NCBI GenBank assembly: GCA_949358305.1
Contig: OX442315.1
Span: 23,338,427-23,402,426, forward strand
Reading direction: 5' to 3'
DNA: 64,000 bases
Source of the DNA: Strigamia acuminata
Lineage: Eukaryota; Arthropoda; Chilopoda; Geophilomorpha; Linotaeniidae
The translations under genes were made by a program, and so were the position numbers. Positions 37,601-48,463 of this stretch are shown here, piece after piece; the stretch's first letter is position 1, and every line of letters begins with the position of its first letter. Under the pieces are notes generated by a model. That model saw only the letters and a program-made list of their open reading frames with translations, made no database searches and was not told where the DNA came from.

Positions 37601-40600
37601 TAGGTGTTCTTGGTTTTATAGAGGAGATGGAGAGAAGAAAAGCGTGCCGTACGAAGAAGGTTTTGCTGAAAAATTGGAGGTAGGATGAAACACAACAGCG
37701 AGAACATTGTGCTTTTTGAATTTTTGAATAATTGATTAGAAAATCGATTTTATCAAATTCAGAGTTATTATTATTTATTATTTATTGAAATTCTCTTTTC
37801 GCGAAATCTAAAATTAAATAACCGAATATAATTTTAAAAATTTTATAATATTAACGTGATAATCACACAAAAAGAAATCTAAACGTTTAGAATTGCCGGA
37901 TAGCAAACACAGCTTCTAATCATTATGTTTTATTACGTGAAGGAATGCAACACAATTGATAACATAATTGAGAAATTTAACTCGTTCTTTGCCTTTTATT
38001 ATTATTGCTTTTTTTTGTTTTAACCCAAAACGATTTTCAGATTAAAAATTGAGAATTTTCATTGCTATCATTTATTCTAACTTGTTTTCCTAATTTCTAA
38101 TCTCGACTAATTTATTCACCTGAAAATTTTGCCATTCTGTTAAAAGTTTCTTAATTATCAAGAGCAAGAAAATTGCAAGACAAGTGAAGCGTATAGTTGT
38201 TGCATTGTGTAAAATAGCAGTAAATTTGGTTATGATGATGAGGAAAGGAAATCTGAGAAGTCGTTTAACGGGACAATTTGTTGCGGAAAATAAAAGGACC
38301 CCCACCATCAACATTCAAATGGATTTCACTTTGCTGATAGTGGCCAGGGTGTGTTGTTTCGCCAAAAATACGATACTTAATGTTTTGGAAATGCAATTTA
38401 TCTGTGATGCGTAAATTCTGATTAGGTAAACCAGTGCAATAAAAGAGAAACCCAACACAATAAGGAGAAAATTCGCAACCCTTTTGTGCAAAACAACACA
38501 CTTCACAAATTTATTTCCTACTCTCTCTTTCTCTCTCGCCCCCCTCTCCCTCTCCCTCTCTTCTCTCTCTTCTCTTCTCTTCTGTTTCCACTTGACAGAT
38601 TTGAAATAAAAGTTTTGTCCACGTTGCCAAACAAGAAATAAACATTTTTGTATAAAACTATTTCTATAAAAATTGAGCCGAAAATGAAATATATTTTCTC
38701 GTCAGTTTGATACATTTGCCCTTGGTTTAATCTCGCTCTCATTCATTGTGACAAAATGTCGACTCAAGCCAATGTTCCTGCAATGATAGCAACACGCGGA
38801 TTACAACTAAATCCTCACATATCTTAAATGGCTGTAACCATAATTCCAACTCACCAACCAGTATTGATGGATTGCTTACATGAAAGCATACATTTTATTG
38901 GACAACAAAACTTCTAAACCTTATTAACAGCTACGATAAAAGCGAATAGAAAGGGCAACGAGAAAAAGAAAGAAAAAGAAAAATGCAATATATTGTATAA
39001 AATAAAAGTCACAAAGTGCTTAGAATTCATTGTCTAAATAAATGAGAGTGAGTTTGCATGGCTGTCAAATGTGAGCTTTAAACTAATCTGCTGTGCCAGA
39101 AGGGTCATCATTACTCATTTTGCGGGATATTCTTTTCGAGTGCCCTCAACTCGAGTGTGTCACGGCTAGGTCAAAGTGCACATCTGCACTACAGATCCTC
39201 TAATTCCCTACAAATTCCAAACGCCAGTTATTGTTTCCTACTTTGGAAGGTTGGGCTCAAAGGATTGAATTGCAAACATTTCAGATCTAGCCTTCAAAAC
39301 TAACTGTCCATATCCAATTTACACTTATCAGAAATGTCAAAACCTTTAGCACATATTTCTCATTTTTATTTTTTTTATTTTTATTTTGGGCTTCGCTTTG
39401 AAACGACGCAATATTCGACGATATTGTATATTAGGAAAATTGTCATGTTTGAAATTTGAAATTCGGACATTTTATTGGCTCGCGTTTAGTTAGTGAAATT
39501 GAAATGAAAATGGGACAAACTTTTAATACCGTTAGCTCATTACGATTGTAATAGAAATAATATCGTTTGATAAAAGTAGCTGGAGCTGAAGCTTAGGTCA
39601 AATCGTTATTAGTGGCAATAGATGCGACAATTGCAACCAGCAGTCATAAAGGGGAACGTGCTGATTACATACTTGAGAGCAATTGAGCAGTGCTCGAGCT
39701 ACTCAAAATGATCTACCTTGATTGCAATTTAGCGATAATGTTCACCTTTGTATATTGTGTTCGGTGCATAAATATATTGAGAATGGTTAATCGTGAAGGG
39801 AATAAATAAATTTCTGATTCATTTGTCTCGTGGTTGCTAAATGGTACAAGTGCAAATAACCTTTGCTGCGCCCTTTTCCCACTTTATGCCTTCGAATCTC
39901 TTCAGTGACATTAAGCTTGCTGTTGTGCTCTTGTTATTGAATGGTAAAGTTTAGCTCAATTTCGACTGCGGGTCAAAAGAGCAACTCATTAATGTGCTCA
40001 AGTTCAAACAAGTGCGCAAATTAAGAGATGTGAAACTCGACTAAAAGGGCAAAGGGAGAAAAATTAACTTGCGCTTTTTATTTTTAACTTTGAAGCGCCC
40101 AAAAGTTGCTGAAGAATTGAATTAATTTCACTTCGTATTTAGAAGTCATTTGCGAGAATCAACAACTATGCAGTAGTTTACAATAGAAGAAAACAAAAGA
40201 AAAGAATAGAAATGAAATGAAAAGAAAAGAAAAGAAAAGAAGAAGAAGAAATAAGAACGCTCGATTTCTTTTCTTGCGTCCTCATTAGAGAAATAAATGA
40301 AAGGGGAAAATGTATATACAATTAACTTGCTACTCTGGAATAAAAATAAATTGAAAGTTAATTTTTAAAACATCCAACTAAAAAAAGAAAAATCAAATTT
40401 AAAAAAAAAAAAAAAAAATGAGAAAGAAAAAAAAAGTTCCCATAGAGTAATTATCCTTTCATAAAAAGCAATTAGAGCACTTTGGAAATATTTTTGTGAT
40501 TAAAGATTCTCACGAGAGACCAATTAATTTGCTTTTCTAAATAGAAGACTATCACCTCATGACCCCCTCTTTCACATTGGCAACAGCAATCTTTGAAGGC

Positions 40601-43600
40601 AATCAAACCAATCTGTTGCATCTACACCTAATGAGCATATTGACACTCCCGCTAGAGCAATTAATACAATGCATCTCGTCTTGCCGACAAAATTCACGTT
40701 GACGGAAATTATTCAACGCGTGTAACTTACTTGAACATAAACGGAAATTTAAAAAAAGAAAAAAATGTGCTTGAAATTACAGGTGTAAATTTAAGGGACA
40801 AATAAATTTGATTCAAATGCAATATTCAGGTTGATTGATGATAGAGTTTCACTAATCTCCTGCCATTCGTATAGAAAATTGGTCGCTTTGAATGGAAATT
40901 TGTGATGCGAAATCCTTTAACAAAGTATTAATAGGAAATCCTTTTTACCACAAATTATGATCAAGTTGGGAATACGGCAACTAATGATCCAGCACATTGC
41001 GCCGAAATTATGGATAGAATGAATAGATTGTCATACATTTATCTTTAATCCTCTAATCAGGAAGAATACCGAACAGCAATGATGACAAATTCATGGTATA
41101 GACGTCTGGAATTCCCAGGAGGCGAGACCATTATCATGCACAATCCGCAACTGGTCGTGCATTTTCTGCCATCTAAAATGCACGATGAGTGGGGAAATGC
41201 ACCTGTAAGTATCGATCTTTTAACTATATTACGAATATTAATTATTCCTTTTGAACATTTTACTTTTAGCACGATAATCAGTTACGACCGCGAGTTGTCA
41301 AAAGAGGTGTCGAAGATTTTGATAATATTGATGATGGTGAAGCAATGAGAATCGATCATTTGGTGTTTGTCGTTCACGGAATTGGAGGATTTTGTGATCT
41401 TAAATTTCGAACTGTCACAGAAGTGGGTTAGTAATGATTGATTATTAAATGTAATGAAATTACTGTGTTTTTTCTATTATTGTTATTTTTTTTTGTAGTT
41501 GATGATTTTAGAAGTATTGCAAATGGTTTGCTGCATACCCATTTCCGGAAACATGTTGAAGAGCAAAGCATCGGAAGAGTAGAATTTTTACCAATTTCCT
41601 GGCACAAGACTCTGCATGGAGATAACACTGGAATTGACGCGTTGGTTTTATTAAAAACTTATATTTTTATTATCCTTTTTAAACAGTTAAAATTAAATCT
41701 TTTGCAGTCAGTTACATCCGATTACATTACCAAGTATCCCGAAACTTCGTTACTTTTCCAATGATACCATACTTGATGTGTTATTTTATACAAGCCCCGT
41801 GTATTGCCAAGTAAGTCGATTTTGAATTTTAAATGAAAACATCAATTGTATTTATTTATTTTTTATTTTATAGACTATTGTAAATCAAGTTGGCTCAGAA
41901 ATAAATAGAATGTATCGACTATTTTTAGAAAGAAATCCTGCTTTCGAAGGAAATGTTTCTCTTGTGGGACATAGTTTAGGCTCTGTGATTTTATTCGATG
42001 TTTTATTACATCAAAGAAGAAATCCTAATGATGAGACATGTGACAGTAGGGAAGAGTCACCTCAACATTCTGCTTCCGTTGTAGATTCCGACAGTGTAAA
42101 TTTATAGTTTCGTACTTTATGATTTCCATCGGTGTAATTAATATTTGTTTTTTAATTTTTAAATAGTTAGATCACGATTCGGTTTCAGCTGAGAAAGAAG
42201 AACTGACGATTGAGAATTATTTGGAAAGTAATTCCCTGTCGGAATACACGGACCGATTCCTGAAAGAGAAGATAGAGATGGATTCTTTAGTGAGCAACGA
42301 AAATTACTATACCGTAATTAGAGCCCGAATTTAACAATTTTATAATTTTTAAATCAGTTGTTGTGTTCGGAAAATGATTTAAAAGAATTGGATATACCAT
42401 TAGGGCCTCGGAAAAAATTATTAATGTTAATTAAAGAAAGAAACAAAATAGAAGTAAGTGATTTAGGAATTATTTTTTTTTTATCGGTGCTGTATTGACC
42501 TTTTTTTTTTTTTTATTGTAGGAACAGAGAAAACAAGCTCCCGATCATTTTACAGCACCGTCGATTCATCAGCGTCCAGCCTATCAACGTCGACAATCAC
42601 TTTCCACCGTTAATTACATGGTTGGATTGGCTGGCACTGGCCAACCATTTATTTCATATCCAAGGTTTGATAACTTGTAATTAAATAAATAATTATGGGG
42701 TTTTAAATTATTCGATTTATTTGTAGATTGGATTTCAATCCAAGTTGCTTTTTTGCTGTTGGGTCACCTACAGCAATGTTTTTGACTGTCAGAGGTCTTC
42801 ACACCATTGGAAGTGATTTTAAATTACCAACTTGCAACTCATACTTTAACATTTTTCATCCGGTAAACTTACAAGTATGAATTCTTATCGTATTATTAAT
42901 ATTTTTTCAAATTTAGTTTGATCCAGTCGCTTACAGAATGGAGCCTTTAGTTGATCCTACTTTCACCGCGAAACCAGTATTAATTCCGCATCATAAAGGG
43001 CGCAAACGGATGCATTTAGGTGAGAACTGAAGATGACGAGATTTTTTTATTTTGAATTAAATTAATATTAATTAATTAATAATTTTACCTTTTTGCTTAT
43101 AGAAATCAAAGAGAGTCTTGCACGAGTTGGTAGCGACCTGAAACAAATGTTGATGGACTCTTTTAAAAGCACTTGGAATTCAATTAATGAATTTGCTAAA
43201 GCGCATAGAAATTCAATTACTGCTGAAATGGAGGCCGAGATGAATAAAATGGTAGCATCAGTGAACCTAACTCATGAAGATAACGATGAAAGTGGTACAA
43301 CATTAAATTTAATCCTTCGTTAAACTCGTCATGGAATTGTACAATTTTTTTGAAAGATGCCGAATCCGTCGCCTCGCAAACTGAGGTGAAGGAAGACTTT
43401 CATGTTGGTAAGTTGAATGCTGGCCGAAGATTTGACTATGTCTTGCAAGAAAAACCCATAGAAAGTTTCAACGAATATCTCTTTGCTTTACAAAGTCATA
43501 TGTGTTATTGGTACGTATATATAGCATAACCCTAAAATAAACATATTTCTAATAAATGTATTCATTTAATTAGGGAGTCTGAAGACACTGTTCTTCTAGT

Positions 43601-43970
43601 TCTCTCAGAAATATACGCAACTATGGGAATTACTCCGATCCAACCGAACCATCGTCCTTTATTTTCGTCGAGTGAGATAAATCCTTGGCATTCTGCTGAA
43701 CCTTCCACCACACGGGTTCATCGTGAATCTCCAAGTTATGTGTCGCCATCAACATCGACTACATCGCTTCAACAAACCTTTCCTCGAACTCAGACATTGG
43801 ATCCCTCGGCTTATTCTCCTCCGTACGCGATGCCGCAATCGCTGCCATTCGCATCAATCCTAACCCAGCAGCACACTCCTCAGCAACAGGGAATCGATCC
43901 GACATCGCCGGTAACAAATTATTCAGTGGGTCCACCACCACTTTCTGGTTTTGTAAGGCAAAAAAAATGA
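34699..43970 (+). CDS. SEC23IP: SEC23-interacting protein / DDHD-domain phospholipase A1 family (complete, 18 exons)
   Basis: Intracellular PA-PLA1 family member that acts at ER exit sites and binds COPII Sec23 in vertebrates (family knowledge). Exons: 34699-34846, 35503-35670, 37063-37160, 37246-37411, 37492-37679, 41061-41204, 41270-41426, 41499-41640, 41708-41810, 41874-42095, 42167-42289, 42358-42453, 42522-42664, 42727-42862, 42917-43019, 43103-43294, 43357-43510, 43574-43970. They total 2,880 nt (959 aa) with consistent phases. Residues 1-140 are low complexity. A WWE-like region ([19 protein letters not shown]) follows. The lipase core has VHGIGG and the GHSLGS nucleophile elbow (Ser about 472). 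A SAM domain (ENYLES to [12 protein letters not shown]) is followed by a DDHD domain with [19 protein letters not shown] and [14 protein letters not shown]. The SAM plus DDHD order matches SEC23IP/DDHD2. The C-terminal 115 residues are Pro/Ser/Gln-rich. Confidence 0.94.
34847..37062 (+). other. SEC23IP introns 1 and 2
   Basis: Introns 34847-35502 and 35671-37062, AT-rich with poly-T and poly-A runs and a GA run near 36060-36073. No further gene was seen. Confidence 0.6.
37680..41060 (+). other. SEC23IP intron 5 (3.4 kb)
   Basis: The largest intron of the gene. It contains a pyrimidine (CT/CCCTCT) tract at about 38519-38583 and AAAGA-rich runs near 40200-40240. No coding sequence or transposon was recognised. 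Confidence 0.65.
38519..38583. repeat. CT-rich simple repeat
   Basis: Nearly pure C/T on the + strand, with CTCTCT and TCTCTTCT units. Low-complexity tract in a SEC23IP intron. Confidence 0.8.
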
Positions 43971-44782
43971 AAAATATTATTAATTACCGGTACTAAATTA
44001 TCGAAATGTTAAAATTATGTTTAAGATGTGTCGATAATATTGATGATAATGATACAGCCATTTACTGTTGTATGTGTAATTGAATTGAAGAAATAATTAA
44101 AATAGAAATATTTTCAATTTTATAGTCTTTTGGATCTTAGAAAGTACACACATCGATCACGTGAGGGCGCTAGTTACTACAGGAGCAGCTGTGGATTTAA
44201 TTAAACCTAGTTGCATTTCTGCACATTTTGTCTCGTCTTATCTGCCGGTTGCACAGAGATCAAAACGATTGGAAGTGGGTAATTCAAGTTGTAAGTCAGT
44301 GAGTTTTGTGTGGATGAATAAGGCATTATTGAAGAATTGAAAGATTTGTTTGGCCAGTCCCATTTGATCAAAGATTTCATGTTGAAATCGATTATTTTTT
44401 TTAGTTTCGTTTTATTTTTCGTTTTTAATTTATTTTTTCTTTTTGAAAATCTTTATTGCTGCTATCTTAATTTGAATTCATACTGCAAATCATTGAAATT
44501 TTGATCCCTCTCACGATAAATATATTTTATTATATTGCAGGTCTAAAATACTCCCTTTAGTACCTATTACATAAAAAAGAAACAAGTTTAGAAGAACTAT
44601 TTGAGTAAGTTACACATCAAGAACTAGATTCGTCCGGAAAAAAATTACGAAAGACATTGAAGTCAATTTTTCTAATGATACTGTCGTTTTTTGGACGTCG
44701 TTTGATTCGTTGATGATTTTCATTGAGAGAGAGATTTTTTTTTTTAAATTGTATTACGTATTATTACCGGTACCAGTTGCTG
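43971..44782 (+). other. SEC23IP 3' flank / sideroflexin 5' flank
   Basis: Holds the SEC23IP 3' UTR and the sideroflexin promoter and 5' UTR. No canonical AATAAA is obvious soon after the SEC23IP stop. An acceptor-like CAG lies about 7 nt before the sideroflexin ATG, so an upstream untranslated exon is possible. Confidence 0.5.
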
Positions 44783-46303
44783 ATGGATGATGATACAAAA
44801 ATAAACTTAGAAGAGCCGAGATGGGATCAAAATACATACAATGGACGAGCCCGTCATTTTTTTGCAACAACGAATCCTTTGAATTTATTAGCAACTAATA
44901 ATGAATTGGAAACAGCGAGAAAAATTGTTCGCAAGATAAAGTATAAAAAATAAGGAAGTATTGAATGAATAAATTAAAATTTTCTTAATTTTTTTTATAG
45001 AAAGGGTGTTGAACTCGAGCTTTCACACGATGAAATATGGAGAGCGAAGCAGCTTTACGATTCAGCTTTCCATCCGGATACCGGCGAAAAGATGCTGCTA
45101 ATCGGCCGAATGTCAGCCCAAGTACCGATGAATATGTTTATAACTGGTTCTATGATGACTTTTTACAAGTACCGTCATTTTCTAATTCCTCTTTTATTGT
45201 AATTTGATTTTATATAATAAAGAGGCGTTTTCTTTAGGTCCAATCCAGCAGTTATCTTTTGGCAATGGATTAATCAATCTTTTAATGCTGTTGTGAATTA
45301 CACAAACAGAAGTGGAGATTCACCAATAACGAACAAGTAATGGTTTTTTATATTAATTCAATAACATTCGCTAAATAACGTTTTTTGTTTTTTTAGGCAA
45401 TTAAGCGTTTCATATTTATTAGCTTCATCAGGAGCAGTAATAACTGCAGTTGGACTTAACAGTGTGGTCAAAGTAATAGAGAAACAATAAGTTTAGGGAA
45501 TAAATCTTAGCATTAGTTTTTATACTAGTCGCTTCCATCTCTTGTGGGACGTCTCGTTCCATTCGCAGCTGTTGCAGCGGCGAATTGCATCAATATTCCT
45601 ATGATGCGAATGCAGTGAGTTTTGATTCTTGCTGCTCTAAAGTTAATTTTCATCATTTGCAATTGTTTTCAAGTGAATTACAAAAGGGAATTCCGATTTT
45701 CGATTCTTACGGCAGACGACTGGGTGAATCCACAGCGGCAGCTACAACAGGCATTACGCAAGTAGTACTGTCGAGAATTGCAATGGCGTCGCCGAGCATG
45801 GGTATCCAGTTTAAATAAAAATTACTTGAAGCGATGTTTTGTTTCATTAATTTCTTTTTAAACGTTTTAATTAGTTGTACCACCATTAATCATGAATCAC
45901 TTGGAAACGAAAGGAATTTTGAAGGTGACCGATTAAAGATATAAACGTCAAAATTAAATTAATAAATTAAATTTCAGAAATTTCCTATGTTAAATGCACC
46001 GATTCAAATTCTGCTTTGTGGACTATGGTATTTGTAAAATTGTGAAATTCAAATGGTGGTATTTACTAAGTGTATACGTATACTTGTATTTTAAGTCTGG
46101 CATTTGCCACACCGATGTGTTGCGCTTTATTTCCACAGAAGAGGTTGTAATAACAACGGGTATAAAAAAATTTTTTTTTATATTTACCGTAATTTTTATA
46201 TTTCAGTTCCATGCCAGTTAGCAGCTTGGAACCAGCAATGAGAACTAATGTTGAGAACAAATTAAATCCACCTGATATTGTGTACTTTAATAAAGGTCTG
46301 TAA
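44783..46303 (+). CDS. SFXN1: Sideroflexin (SFXN1/3-type mitochondrial serine transporter), complete, 10 exons
   Basis: Inner mitochondrial membrane protein; SFXN1-type members import serine for one-carbon metabolism (family knowledge). Exons: 44783-44940, 45001-45168, 45238-45336, 45397-45472, 45529-45614, 45674-45801, 45875-45924, 45978-46027, 46096-46143, 46207-46303. They total 960 nt (319 aa), the usual family length. Hallmarks: [17 protein letters not shown], the HPDTGEKM motif, [60 protein letters not shown], and the C terminus IVYFNKGL. The introns are tiny (50-75 nt), much shorter than in the upstream genes. The start is the ATG directly before DDDTKIN. An open frame upstream from 44723 gives an atypical N terminus and is not used. 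It is closer to SFXN1/2/3 than to the divergent SFXN4. Confidence 0.96.
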
Positions 46304-46741
46304 ATGCGTAGTAATGTTTAGAAAATTCGTTAGGTAATTGCATTATGTCCGTAAAAGTTCGACTTAATTTTTAAATTTAAATTTACTCAACATTCCAGTG
46401 AAGTGATCAAACTAAATCATGTGTTTACTATTGATATTTAGGAGCGGTATTAAAAAGCATGTGTTGCAAGTGGAATTGAACTACTAGAGTATTATCATCT
46501 TGTGATAATGTAACTTAATAACTGTATATAAAAATTTTGTATTTTCCAAAAAACTAATTAAATTATTTAATTAAATTAATAAAATACTTAAATTTGATAA
46601 TTAATTGGCTTAATTTTTTACGATTTAATATTATCACAAGATAAAATAGATGTGTTTAGGACAAATTAGAAATAATCCTCGTATGAATAAAAAAGTTTAA
46701 TGAAGAAATATTCGTTGTTTACATTATATTTCCAACACAAA
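46304..46741. other. Convergent intergenic region, sideroflexin / ALMS gene
   Basis: AT-rich, with AATAAA-like hexamers on the + strand near 46578 and 46688 that could end sideroflexin. Only 438 bp separate the two stop codons. Confidence 0.55.
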
Positions 46742-48191
46742 TTATAAATCCCACATGCTGTTTTGGACCCTCTGCGTTAAAGTATACGACACTTTTCCTT
46801 CTAATGCTTTCTCCTGAACTTTCTGTACAAAATTAAATACAAAAAAGTTTATAGGAACCAAAATTAAAAATTAATTTATACCCGTTTGAAGATTTGTGCC
46901 ATTAATCGGTGAGTTTTTGCTGTTTCTGTTCTGCGTATTTTATCCTTTTGGGTCACGACTTCAGGCAGCACACGGTACAACCTAAACAAAAATCAATTAA
47001 TTTAATTTCATCCTTTTATTAAAAAATATGAATAAATAACCTTTCAGTTTGTTCTCTCATCTCCCTGTGACTGAAGATACGTCTTCGAGGCCTGTGTAAA
47101 ACTTCTAAAGCAAAACAATTATTATAAACTAAATTTTTAAATTATTTTCAATTCTCACCCGTCTCTGGTTCTGGGTTTGTAAACTTCTGTTCCCTCAATC
47201 CAGTCAAATATATATAATTCATCTGAGTTCGATGCTTACGGTCCCTCGCTGCAATTCCTATTTTTTGTTGCCTGGCATGCGACCTCAAAATAAAATCGCT
47301 TTTGAAATAATTAACAGCATCCTGCAGAGTTAACTGCACCGTAGTGGCTCCTTCATTGCCATCAGGTTGAACTGTTCGAGTCACGTTTGAGTGCGATCCA
47401 TCGCCGGGGCCCCTCGTTTGTAACCACGGTTTAGTGTTATCTAAAGGTATAAACCAAGATATTCCCGGTGTAGTATTATTTGGCCGAGAATCGAGGCGAG
47501 GACCAGAATAGACGTCAAAATCGAAATTAGCCGATACAGTCGCATCAATTTTCCTAATCGTCTTTCCCAATACAGGTTTAACAGGTGCATTCTTCTTCCT
47601 ATCTTTTATCTGCATCGGTACGGAGACGAAATAACGATCATCCATTTTTTTTATTTCTTCATCTTGGTGCAAACTGCACACATGATCGTGTCCTCCTTCC
47701 TCTACCCATTGCTTTACGTATGGAATTTTTCTTTTCTCACTATCAAATGTACTTTTATTCCGTATGCTAATTTCTAGCGGTTGATACTTCAAAGGACTTA
47801 ATTTCTTCTTCTTCGCGTTATTTGATTTTTTCTGCGCCTCCATTAATAATTTCTCTACTTTTTCAAGCCATCTAATTTCACGCTGCAAACGCCTCACGTA
47901 ACTACCCCGTTGCTTTTCGATTAAACTCTTCATGTCCGTGGCCTTATCGGCGGTTTGAGAATCAGAACTCGATGTACTTTTTAAAATCGCTGAATTTGAT
48001 TTCAATTCGCTCCATATTCTCGACGGTGTTGTGTCGCTCGATGACAACGTCGAATGATCATTTTCTTCCATTTTTAGGGAACTAAACTTCGCGGATTCAT
48101 CGGATGAATTCCAATTTGCGTGAATAGGAACGTAATGGTGTTTACCCTTCACGCGACTGATTTTCATGAAATTTAAATAATCCTTCGACAT
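46742..48191 (-). CDS. ALMS-motif protein (centriole/basal-body type), complete, 4 coding exons
   Basis: Exons from the start: 47159-48191, 47041-47104, 46882-46981, 46742-46822; 1,278 nt, 425 aa. The C-terminal ~130 residues match the ALMS motif shared by ALMS1, C10orf90 and CEP295: LTLQDAVNYFKSDFILRSH, then RRIFSHREMREQTERLYR, LPEVVTQKDKIRRTE and LMAQIFKR. Proteins with this motif localise to centrioles or basal bodies. The N-terminal ~280 residues are charged, with a predicted coiled segment around SYVRRLQREIRWLEKVEKLL, and are not recognised. The start is the ATG of MSKDYLNF. An open extension further upstream crosses an acceptor-like TTTGTAG at 48202 and is probably intronic. The small size resembles C10orf90 or insect Alms proteins more than vertebrate ALMS1. 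It lies just downstream of the giant Cys-rich gene on the same strand. Confidence 0.87.
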
Positions 48192-48463
48192 CGTGCAACA
48201 CCTACAAATCAAAAAATAAAAAATTTGTAAAATATAAAAAAAGCATAAAATAGCAAAGCAATTTGAATTTCCAAACTTCTGGCACGCGCAAGAAATAAAC
48301 ATACAACTGTGTTTCAAGAAGTTTATTGGCCCTTATAAGTACAAAATCGAGAATTTCCAAAAACCTGTTTCAATGATAACGCATTAATTTTTTTTTCGAG
48401 TTACCTAAATGTATTTACAATTTTTTTTCCATTCACATCACCTAATCCTACATTATCATAGAT

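Noticed and set aside
44723-44782. Upstream Met start for sideroflexin
   Set aside because: Adds [18 protein letters not shown], unlike any sideroflexin N terminus, and crosses a CAG acceptor-like site.
45802-45874. Possible second U12 intron in sideroflexin (donor GTATCC)
   Set aside because: The donor continues AGTT instead of TTT, and no convincing U12 branch site is present. An ordinary GT-AG intron is simpler.
48192-48317. N-terminal extension of the ALMS protein (MKHSCMF...)
   Set aside because: It crosses an acceptor TTTGTAG at 48202 and has a hydrophobic, non-conserved composition. MSKDYLNF is the better start.
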